From Phaseolus vulgaris (taxonomy: Eukaryota; Streptophyta; Magnoliopsida; Fabales; Fabaceae): a stretch of DNA of 64,000 bases. This document shows, piece by piece, positions 50,742 to 60,823 of the stretch; positions within the stretch are counted from its first letter, which is position 1; every line of letters starts with the position of its first letter. The stretch lies in contig NC_023753.2 of NCBI RefSeq assembly GCF_000499845.2, forward strand, positions 7,634,791 to 7,698,790, given 5' to 3'. A program made the translations under genes and the position numbers. The notes under the pieces were generated by a model that was given only the letters and a program-made list of their open reading frames with translations, was not told the DNA's origin and made no database searches.

Positions 50742-50895
50742 AATGTAAATCAAATTTATCACTATGCAGAAAATTGGTAATAGGTCCCCACTTATAGACT
50801 CAGAGGTCACCAAGTATACCTACAAGGTCACCACTAATTATGACTAAATCCATTGACATACAAGTTCACCTTGGTGTCCTCCACTGAGGTCACTT
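50723..50895. repeat. Duplicated segment, copy A
   Basis: Starts TCATGCACTG and runs through 'aaatgtaaatcaaatttatc' and 'cccacttatagactca' to 'ctgaggtcactt'. Roughly 85% similar by eye to copy B at 51871-52050. Confidence 0.85.
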
Positions 50896-51860
50896 GAAGC
50901 TCGGATACAGCAGAATTAGTGTCGTTTCATGCTTCCGACACACCTCCAACGTGGACACGTGACAGATGCGTGCACAACACCGCGTCAGACGCATTCCTAT
51001 GGGCCAGATACGACCCTATTTAGGGACACGTCGAATAGGACGTTGTGGACTCCTTGGACACGCACTAGAGAGGACGTATCCACTCTTTTAACACCACAAA
51101 ATCTCAAATGAAATCACAAAATCTCAAAATCTGAAACAAAATCACAAAATCTCAAAATTTAAAACAAAATCACAAAATCTCCAACAAAATTTCAAATGTG
51201 GTGAGAGGATTGTTGAACGGAGAAGAAGTCGTAAAATTGTGGTGTGGGTGAGGATTGTTGAACAAAGAAAAAAAAAAGAAGAAAGAAAGACGAGGAAGAA
51301 AGAATAGACCCTTTAGAGAGGTAAGTAACTTACCGTGTGTTCTTCTCAGATTTATTATTATTCATTGGCCAATGTTTCCCTTCTCACTATGCATTGGAAC
51401 TGTAAGTTATTTCTTTGGTATTAAATGCATACCTGCCATCCATTGTCGGTCCCAGAGGAACGTACATATGCTTTTTGTTTTGTAATAAAGTAGTCACTTT
51501 CTCTTTCAAATATTTACATAAAATACAATGTCGATTTGATTTTTCATATATTTTATTTTTTATATTTATAATTTGATTTTTATTAAATGAATTTATTTGA
51601 GATTTCTATATTTAAATAAATATTTTATATTTAATTTATTTTGTTATAGGAAATTAAGATGAATAATATACCCAATCAAACCATCGAACAAGAAGATGAA
51701 ACAAAACCTTTGTGGAGATATGTTTCAAGAAGATTAAAACTACATTTTAATTTATATATAGGTCGTGTCCCGTGTCCTATAATTTTCAATTTAGTCGTAT
51801 CTCTGTGTCTGTGTCTGTGTCCATGTTCGTGGTCGTGGTTGTATCCGTGTCTGGGCTTCA
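50895..51860. mobile_element. hAT-like element splitting a tandem duplication
   Basis: The ends read TGAAGCTCGGATAC (left) and, inverted, TGAAGCCCAGACACGGATAC (right). Subterminal DNA is rich in 'gacac'/'gtgtc' words on both sides (50935-51070 and 51765-51855). The plus-strand frame at 51659-51750 starts MNNIPNQTIEQEDETKPLWR followed by YV. The ETKPLWRYV word is the start of the BED zinc finger found in plant hAT transposases; the rest is lost. The TIRs do not match the commonest hAT consensus and no 8-bp target duplication is clear, so the superfamily is tentative. Confidence 0.5.
51100..51200. repeat. Short tandem repeat
   Basis: Four imperfect units of 'aaatcacaaaatctcaaaa' with 'tctgaaac' or 'tttaaaac' spacers, inside the hAT-like element. 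Confidence 0.75.
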
Positions 51861-51870
51861 TACACACACA

Positions 51871-52050
51871 TCATGCACTGCCAACACGGGTTAAAATGTA
51901 AATCAAATTTATCACTGTGTAGAAACTTTTGGTAGTAGGTTCCCACTTATAGACTCAAAGGTCATCAGTTATGCCTTAAAGGTCACCATTAACTATGACT
52001 AAATGCATTGACATGCAAGTTCACACTGGTGTCCTTCACTGAGGTCACTT
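51871..52050. repeat. Duplicated segment, copy B
   Basis: Second copy of 50723-50895. It continues beyond the similarity into 'ttacacaccttaatagg', while copy A is cut at 'gaggtcact' by the hAT-like element. Confidence 0.85.
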
Positions 52051-52870
52051 TACACACCTTAATAGGTCCTTGTGGACATAAATTACATAACTTGACATTC
52101 ATTAATGGTCTTCATAAGAAGGGTGAATTGTTAATAGCTATGTTGCACATAGGCTTTTGTTTGAGGACCAAAGACCACTCATGGAAACCTTAAAAGGCAC
52201 ATAAAATCCTTTTTTTCTTATGTCTTTCCAACAAGGGTTATTTCTTAACCTGCTAACATGTAGCTTTGTCCTTCCTCCAACCTGCTAACATAGTCCTAAC
52301 CTAAAAAATTTTAACAATATCTAAAGTGTGCACAAAAATTACAACAAGGTGTTAGCACTTATTGCCACTGACTTCACTCACACATACATTACATAACATC
52401 ACCTTCAATGATCACCAAAATCACAATTTACAAAGCATCTTAATTATGCACAAACTTTGTAGAATGTCACCACTTATCCATACAATGATCATCACATACA
52501 ATGATAACCACTTACTCTCACATTAACAACAACAACACGCATTAAAATAAATGCCAACATTTTGCCTACAAAAATCATAGAACTATTTCGTGGTTTAAAT
52601 AACTCATTTGATCTTTTAACAAACCCATACAAGACAACGTCAAAATTCATAAACATAAAAATGAAATTTCTTGTATTAATATACTGAACATGTTTTTGTA
52701 CATTGGACAATGCAAAAGTGCCTCTATAATATATTGTTCAGCTTGTTGTACAAATCATAATTACAAAATTTGAATAACTTTAAGTTGTGTAAAAAAATTG
52801 TACAATTACAAAACACCCATTATTAGTGTGACCCACCCAAATTGAAATCCCTCAAAACACTTTCTCAATG
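52051..52870. other. Intergenic/transposon DNA, no gene seen
   Basis: A/C-rich on the plus strand like the Ulp1 relic region to its right. It may be the 3' flank of the same transposon. Confidence 0.35.
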
Positions 52871-52880
52871 CATATTATGG

Positions 52881-53490
52881 TCATTTAACAACCAATTGCA
52901 AACCATTTCCCAAGAAATTGTTGAAGCTCCTCCTAAAATGTACATGTCTAACTGAGTTTTTCATTAACATCAAACTGATAATTAAAAGTGCAAAATCGAT
53001 GAAAGTAATAGCTATCGTGATGTAATCAGAAAAGGTCTTCCCGTCAAAGTCACCCAAACCATCCCACACCTCCATATATTTCACAATTAATAGTCCACAA
53101 TTAAAACTGCATACATCAAACAACATATAAAAAAAACACCAACTAACATCATATTTATATCAAATGAGAATAAATAATAGTGTTTATTTCAATACTAATT
53201 TGTTTGGTTGTATGAGAATGTTTTCTTTTGTTAGTTTCATACCAGGACCACAAATTCCAACAAACTTGTTAAGCATTCCATACAGATGCTCAAGTCGATG
53301 AACCTACAACCTATAATATAACAACATTCATAAACAAAATCGACCTTCATCAATTATGTTTCGTGGCCCATTTTATGACTAAGGGAGTCCAACACATGCA
53401 ATTGCCTATTGCGGCAATTCAGCGTGTACAACCATCATTGGTCATTGTAAATTGTTGGGACAAACACCTACATGTGGAAATTAAATTTTT
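52881..53490 (-). mobile_element. Transposon relic carrying an Ulp1-type (C48) protease domain
   Basis: On the minus strand, from about 53470, the frame reads VFVPTIYNDQ-stop-WLYTLNC, then RQLHVLDSLSHKMGHET. This is the 'HW...VLN...LDSL' region of plant Ulp1 cysteine proteases. After decayed sequence, 53126-52980 reads CSFNCGLLIVKYMEVWDG, then DGKTFSDYI, matching the 'S/NCGxxxLKYMExWDG' catalytic-Cys block. The expected catalytic His is Gln and the next Trp is a stop codon, so the domain is dead. In plants such domains are captured in Mutator-like (Kaonashi) and some CACTA elements. Confidence 0.65.
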
Positions 53491-53499
53491 TGTCAACAT

Positions 53500-56400
53500 C
53501 ATTATAAACAACAAAAGTTATAAACTTATTAAACAACAAAAGTGATATACACACAATATTAGTAATATACACTTACAAAATCAAAATATAAAAAAACTTT
53601 TTGCATAAAAGGAGGTGTAATCCCCTTGGTCCACATTTTCCCTCCCAATATCAAATTAATTTATTCAATTACACAACTCTATAACAACCAAATAAGTTAA
53701 TGCACTTATAAAAAACTTTAGGAAAATAACAACAAAATTTAAATCCACACTTCATTGACCGCAAAAAAAGAATTAAAGGAAAACCGCTTAACCAATTCAT
53801 TTATTTTAAATTGATGAAGAATCATCAACTCGCTTATAATAACATAATCTACAAACACATTCAACTTAAATAATTTTTTGAACAATAACTAAATACAACA
53901 CACAACTCTATGTAAATTTGTATCATGTTGTCAACTTTCCCCTCTGAACATAATGATTGCAAGTCCAACCCGATCAATATGTTGTTTTCTATGTCAACAA
54001 CAACACTACAACAACATCAACACAATTTTTTCATGCAAACACACAAACAAAATAAGTTGATTTATTATTTATTGTACACCTATTAATTATCTCTTGGAGA
54101 AGAGTGATTGATATGTCCAACACATGTTCTACTTCAAGCATCCACTTAAAAGATGCTTGATGTATTCTTTGGCACTGAAAGACAATCAAACTACGATTGG
54201 TTTTCACAATATGTTCACTGTACACTGTATGCTCACTATTAACTACAAAATTAGAACACAAAATAACAAATTTTTTATTCAATAGTTTTCCATTTCAAAA
54301 ATAATTCAACCACTATCAATCTAACATTATAAACAATCATACATGCATTTCATTTCCTCCATAAGACATTTTTTTGAACTTGAAGATGACATTTTCCAAA
54401 CCTTCAAACTGTTCATTTCATAAAAAAATCACCACATTTACCAAATTAAATATTCCAAAAACATAAAAAAAATAAACCAGCCACAAATGACTCACCTTTC
54501 TAGAAATCAAACAGAGTGAAGACATAAAAAACAAAATAAAACACCACGCCCACCACCAACAACAAAACAAAATCAATTAAATTAACCAAATCGCAAAATA
54601 ACCAAAAAAGTGCAAATTTATAACACCTTACCAATGTTTGCGAACAAACAACCTTACGTCTTTGAAATGCCTTCGTCGTTCACCAATCACAAACTCTCTT
54701 CTTCTACTATTTCTCTTTGTGAATAGCACCTTGAAACTCTTTTCTTCTATTCCTTTATCTACTTATTGAAATTCCCGCTTTTGCGACTTTGGTATCGCAA
54801 TTATTGAAGCGTTGCTTTGATCGAAACACCTTTACAAACTCAAAAACCTTTGTTTCCTCTCCATTGTTTAAGTATAAAGAGTTACACCTTAAATAAAAAT
54901 TACCATATTCAACTATATATAAGAATAATTTAAAAAAATAAAAAATTTCTATATTTTGGGATGATTGAAAATTTTATTTCTCTTGTGTTTGATTCATGGT
55001 TAATGACTTATTAATTGTGTTATATGTAGTTAAAACTTCTTAATGTTATAATTTGGAATAAGTATTGATAAACCTGTTATAATCAGTAACACACATGTGA
55101 TAAAAATTGCATCAAGCTTTTAAGATCAATCAAAATTTATGATGATATATTTTTCATCGACTCATGCATTATCTTTATTCATTTTTAGCATTTAAGATTT
55201 TACAGAAGAAAAAAATGAAAACCAATTAGAATATTATGTTGTATTTAACTTGGATTAGTTTCTCTACTTGTTTATCGATTGGACAAACAAGTTTGATATT
55301 TTAGGAACAATTGGTTCCAGAAAGGGAGTTGAAGGAGTTAAAACTCAATTCGTAGCAAATAAAGACAATCAAGAAAAGCATTTAACACAAAATAGAAGAG
55401 CACGACACAACAAATTTTAATGTTGGTTCATCCTAACCTTGGACTAAGTTTAGTTCTCTCTTAACCAAATCACCCAATATGTTCTCCTTATCAAATGAAT
55501 AATTATAATGAGTACACAAACCTCTTCAAGTTATCATTCCTAATATTCCCTAAGACTAAAACCTCTTAAGGCAAAAGAAACACTCTCAAATAAAACACAT
55601 ATTAAACTCAAAATGGTATACTTCACTAAGTGAAGAATTATAAAGTTTACCAACAATCCAAATGATTAGATGTCTTGTATTTGTTGTTGTATTTTTTGCA
55701 TTCTTAGGTATTTTTTTTTGTCTTTGTCTTGGAGTCATTTATAATTTTCTTCAATTTGACCGTTTGAGTGTCTGCAAAACTTATAATTTTTGTCTTAGCA
55801 TATCTTCTCCTTTGTTACTATAAAAACACTTCTAATCTAATTGATTATTTTGCATCTGGAACTTTAATTTACTTAAAAAAAATTAAATATATATTCAAGA
55901 TATATTATAATAAAAACATATCAATCATAATTATATAATTGAAAAACTTCTTTATCACAAACTTCATTTAAATTTAAGATTCAGGCCATTTCCAAACTTC
56001 ATTAGAGTAAATTTTTTATTCTAAATTATTTAATAAGATTAAAAAGCAGTTCATTATAGTTTAAAATTATAAAAATTACATCAATTTGAAATTAACAACT
56101 CCTAATAAACTTAACTTCTAATAAATTTAGCTTAATAGATAGTCTAATGTGTTAAAAATAGTAAGACTGTCTAATATACAGTAACCTTAATAAACACTTT
56201 ATAACTTGTCATTTACATAAGATTGTGATTTTAAGGTGATTAAATCATATAGTGTCTTAATATATATAACTTTTTAAAAATACATTGAGATATTAGTTAG
56301 GCACCATAAATTTTTATACAACAATATTTGTTAATCTATTCATTTTTCCCGAAAATACTTGAAATTAAAACTTGAACACAAGAGAAAAATAACAATTTAA

Positions 56401-56835
56401 CACCATTCTTAATTTTTAAATTTAAGTATTATCATGTTATTATTCGCCAATTTTATTACCGAATAATATCTATGGAAAAATTGATTTTTTTTTTCAAACC
56501 ACAGTTTTTCATACATAAAATTGAAAAGCATGACTTTACTCAAGTGATTTGAAAATATTTCTCCATAGATCAACAATATATATATTTTTAATTTTATTCA
56601 TATTTTAAATTTATTTAACTTTTTATTCCAAGTAGGAATCTTAAGTTTTGCTTTAAATCGTTTTCATCAGTTTTTTTTTATATTAACTCTCAAATTTCTA
56701 AATATTTAATTTATCATTTTTCTTACTTTGTTTTCTGAGCCTATTTAAAATGATGATAATGATGCTTGCTAGTAAAACATAACATTCAGTAACACTTTTA
56801 TTCAACAAATTTTAGCAATTTAAAATCATTTAATT
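53500..56835. other. Intergenic/transposon DNA, no gene seen
   Basis: To about 54860 the strand is strongly A/C-biased and probably continues the Ulp1-bearing element. A GC-richer patch at about 54760-54830 ('cccgcttttgcgactttgg') may mark its other end. From 54900 to 56830 the sequence is AT-rich with no recognisable coding content. Confidence 0.4.
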
Positions 56836-56849
56836 TTTAGTCTCTTAAC

Positions 56850-57025
56850 TTTTCACATGCGCCTTGTGCAAAGACAATACAGAAACTCAGTTGAGGATGG
56901 AACGACACCATCTCGATGTCTCTTTCAGAAACATTATAAATTACTCCTCTCATTAAACACATTATGGACAAGCATTCCCAAGAGAACTTCACAATTTCCT
57001 GCACAACAATCTTCAAAAGGGTGAA
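56850..57025 (-). pseudogene. Relic of a MINDY-3 terminal exon
   Basis: Aligns by eye with 61515-61670, the intron/exon boundary and start of the last MINDY-3 exon. Shared words on the plus strand include 'ttcacaatttcctgcac', 'aaacacatta.ggaca' and 'tttcagaaacat', in the same order and spacing over about 150 bp. The minus-strand product reads VVQEIVK, then SERDIEMVSF and QLSFCIV. The intact gene has VVQEIVN, SRDVEVGF and SLNFCKV. Frame shifts destroy the DUB motif. The conserved intron 3' splice site means a genomic, not mRNA-derived, duplication. Confidence 0.75.
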
Positions 57026-58156
57026 AAGGAGAAGAATGATAATCTTAAAATACATGAAACAAATACAAAGAAAACTGCAGTTTTCAATTAACAGTAAGAA
57101 CAATGAGAAGCAGCCGCTGAGATGGTAGTCCACCGTCAGTTTGAAAACTAAACCGTGTGTGGCATAACATGGTCAATTTGGAATGCGACTAAAACAAGTT
57201 AACTATCACTGCAAATTCACAAGTATCCTCTGAAACTTATGATAGCTAATCATTGTTGAAAGTGACAGACTAACTATGTAAAAGTTAATACCCCCACCAG
57301 GAAAAAAGTAATTCGAAGTTTAACATACTTGAAACATTAGCTATATAGTTCACAGCTTTAAGAAAAGACAAATCATCTTATTTTTTTGGAAGAGATGGAT
57401 ATACAAATTCTAGATCTAGCTTATGTTAATTCATTTCTCAAGCTCAAGCCAAACAGGCATAAAACTATTCGGGTAAACAGTCGACTTCCTTTCAAATGGC
57501 AAAAACACGAAACTTCAGTTACAATTGGAAAAACTAGAAACGTAAATAATAAAAACGTGTAGACTGATAGCACAGCTCATTCTAACTTTTTAGGTACACA
57601 AAATCGAAATTGGAACTTCCCATTCACACAGAACAATATCTTCATTGTCCCCTCTGTTTTGTCAAGACATGCACCCTATTTTATATAAAAAAAGCAGCAC
57701 CTAGATTACAAAAACTAATGCAAGACAATGGAGAACCAAGAAATGAAGAAAAAATGAACCTACTAAGAATGAAAGAAGCATTGACAAAATGGAAAATGCA
57801 GCTTACCATTCTTTTAATGAGAATCTAATACAGAAATAATTCAGGTTAAGACTTTATCTATTGGGTAGCTAAGAAGTGTGTTACAGGCCATCAAGGGCTT
57901 AAATGGCTCACAACCTACAGAGTAGGTGTTTCTAGATAATTCTGCTCCCACTACATCTTTTAGAATGTGGTATTTATTGGAAAAGAGGGTAGAATTGATA
58001 TCTAAGAGCATGCATGGATAACCATGTCGAATGTACTTTAAGTAAAAGATAGCCTATAGTATCTTTTATTCTGAAATTACTATTGGAAGGATGCAACTGT
58101 TATCCAAACAATGCACTAAACTAAGCAAATCAGACGCACAATCTATACAAGAAATT
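57026..58156. other. 3' flank of the PORR gene, no other gene seen
   Basis: Non-repetitive, moderately AT-rich. The part nearest 58156 is presumably the PORR 3' UTR. A 72-codon plus-strand frame at 57610-57828 is not recognised. Confidence 0.45.
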
Positions 58157-59407
58157 TCAAGAAACATCATCATCAAAAAGAACTCTATAAAACCGTTTTC
58201 TTTCTTCAGGGTCAAACAACCCTACCACCTTACTATCTCTACCATTACTATCACCATCATCATCAACTTCGTGACTTCTCCTTCTACCCTTTGCACCATC
58301 TACACTAATCAATGGAACTCCTAACTTCCTCCTCTTTTCCACGTTGAGGAGGCGCCGCCTCTGATTGTACTCATGAAGCCCCTCCTGCATCAACTCCCCA
58401 AACTTCTCCTTCACAACCACCAAAGGATCCTTATCCACAAGCTGAGACCCGACATAGGCCTCTCTAAGAAGCACAGTGTAAATCTTATACTTATTGGAAA
58501 CATAGAAAATCCCAGGGTGCTTGAGCAACAACACATTCAACCTATCAGGCAAAAAGAACTCCCTCCTAAAATGCCCCAACTTCACAATTGAAGCCTTCTT
58601 CCAAAGAGTCAAAGACAACAACTCATGCACCAAACCAACATTCCTCTTCTCCATCTCCTTGGACCCCTCCACCAAACCTCTAGGATCCGAATACGGCGAA
58701 ATGTAAGGAATTTCGTCAAATTCGCGAAATCTCTCCCAGGATTTCACCCAACTGGACGGCAAGGAACATGAAAAGCGTGGCGGTGTACCGAGCTTCACCG
58801 CGGAGGCTTCGACGGCGGAGACTGCGAGTTCAGCGTCCCAATGCAGCAACTCAATGGCCATGGAGCTCCTCCTGCCGCTCTCGTTGACGATACGGAACAA
58901 ATTAGGGTAGTTGGGCAGGATCCTGATTACGTAATCGTCGGGGAAGCCGAAAGCGCGTTTGAATTCGTTGATTTTGAGGACGGTGAGTCTGTTGCGGGGG
59001 GTTAGCATGAGGAGTTTGGCCAAGCGGCGAGCGAAGAGAGGTTGGAGAGAGTCGGCGAGGGAGTGTTCCTGTTCGACGAGGTTCATCATGCGTTTGGTGA
59101 GGCGGCAGCGGTTATCGTGGATTTGGAAGCAGCATGGGTACCTAGAGAGCCAGTTGAGGGCTTTGCCCTGGAGATCGAGGGTTTTGAACTTCTTCTGAAG
59201 GGTTTCGATGGGGATTTCGCTGTTGGGGTAGCGAAGGATGATGTTCTTTATCTGGTTGTTCACCACCCATCGTCGATTGCGTGAGAGTGCTGATTCTAAC
59301 TCCGATTCCTTCTTCATCGACCATAGAGACAATCTTCGGAGGAAAAACCATTGTTCTACCAAACATACCCTGGCCTCCAGATGATTAGAGATTCCTATTC
59401 TCAACAT
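58157..59407 (-). CDS. PORR-domain organelle RNA-binding splicing factor, WTF9-like
   Basis: Intronless, 416 aa, MLRIGISNHLEAR...FDDDVS. The plant organelle RNA recognition (PORR, DUF860) domain spans about residues 35-365. It includes NNQIKNIILRYPNSEIPIET, LNWLSRYPCCFQIHDNRC, GFPDDYVIRILPNYPNLFRI, SSWVKSWERF, DEIPYISPY and LLLKHPGIFYVSNKYK. PORR proteins bind group II introns and are needed for their splicing. The overall match, from memory, is closest to Arabidopsis WTF9, which serves mitochondrial rpl2 and ccmFC introns. The Arg-rich N-terminus with few acids suits a mitochondrial presequence. The first real ATG is at 59407; a TTG five codons upstream is not used. The C-terminal ~60 residues are basic then acidic and are not conserved. 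Whether it goes to mitochondria or plastids is inferred, not shown. Confidence 0.93.
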   Translation of the reverse strand: MLRIGISNHLEARVCLVEQWFFLRRLSLWSMKKESELESALSRNRRWVVNNQIKNIILRYPNSEIPIETLQKKFKTLDLQGKALNWLSRYPCCFQIHDNRCRLTKRMMNLVEQEHSLADSLQPLFARRLAKLLMLTPRNRLTVLKINEFKRAFGFPDDYVIRILPNYPNLFRIVNESGRRSSMAIELLHWDAELAVSAVEASAVKLGTPPRFSCSLPSSWVKSWERFREFDEIPYISPYSDPRGLVEGSKEMEKRNVGLVHELLSLTLWKKASIVKLGHFRREFFLPDRLNVLLLKHPGIFYVSNKYKIYTVLLREAYVGSQLVDKDPLVVVKEKFGELMQEGLHEYNQRRRLLNVEKRRKLGVPLISVDGAKGRRRSHEVDDDGDSNGRDSKVVGLFDPEERKRFYRVLFDDDVS

Positions 59408-60823
59408 TGAATTCACAATCAAGAAATGGAACCAAACTCTACCCCGTTTTACTTACACATTATAGAATAATAGAATAGAACTCGATTCCATGCCATTCAA
59501 GAATCAAATCACCATTTCATTCATCTCTGAATATGGCTTTCTTTTCCATTTGGCGAATGTTGTTGTAAAGTTAATATGTGAATATCACCTTTTTATTCTA
59601 TTTTAAATGATTCAGGAATGCATGTGGAAGAGACTCATGTTTCCCACAAAAAGAAATGTCATCAATAGAAAAATAATTCCCGTAAAAAAACATCCCCGTA
59701 TAATGAATGCTAGTGCCATAATTCAGACACAAATACAACAAATAAATGTATACACCAATATGATACAGCAATGCAACTATATGTATACACACACAAATAT
59801 ATAGAGTTAATTAATATATAATTTACTATAAATGTCACTCTTTCATAAAAAATCATTTCACTATCTAATTAATTAAAAAATGCAAATGAATAAAGTATCC
59901 AAGAATATCAATGTTGGACACAGAATGACTAATCAGATTCATTACAACACACTAATCTTATTTAACAAACCCACTATAATTTCTTTTTGCAACTACGTAA
60001 TTCTTCCTCTCCAAAGTTTTAGTATACTTTTTCTGAACTGTAAGATTTAAATTTAAAAGGTATATTTACCTTCGAAATTCTAGAGGTTAAAATACAAAAT
60101 TATATTTCAAATTCTTAAATTCTTTAGAATGTAGTTTTAGGTCACGAATTATAGAATTCGAAAAAAAAAAACTCATCACCCTTTACGGAAAGATAGTTTT
60201 AGAATTAAAAAGTAAAAGAATAAGAAATTTCAGAGGTATATGAAGAAGACGCCTTATAAAAATTTCAAGACTTGAGACACTTTGAAATGCTGAGGCCGGT
60301 TGAGGTTGAAGAGAAATTTAGTGGTTGACACGCATGAAACAATAAAGAAGGCGTTCATCCGAAGAAAAAGATGTTCCACAACAGAGGAGGCGATGGTGTT
60401 ATTATGACTGTTCATTTTCCCATATTCCAGAAGGCAAGCATGATACTTTACTATTACAACAATTTCAGAAACAATAACAGAACGTTTATTACTAACCCCT
60501 CAAGAACTGTATATCTTCCTAATTGGTGGCAATACATTTTGGATGTTACACGCAGGCTTGACAATAAATATCTCCACCCCTCTTTTTTGTAACTTACGAA
60601 TGGCATGATAAAATATAAGATAACGTTCAACATGCATCAATCCACATTACATAACAGCTATGCACATATTGGAGAAAATTTGGAGATCTGAACCCCATTC
60701 ATGTGCCTCGAGATACCACATCAAAATAAAACGTAAAAGCTTTATCTACTCTTAACTGAAATGATCGTGCTTTTTCCCTGTAAAACACCTGTAACCACCA
60801 CAAATGACTCCAAATAATGTCTC
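59408..60823. other. PORR promoter region and MINDY-3 3' flank
   Basis: The proximal 200 bp right of 59407 should hold the PORR promoter and leader; no clear TATA box was seen. About 60600-60823 is probably the MINDY-3 3' UTR. The middle is AT-rich with nothing recognisable. Confidence 0.45.
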
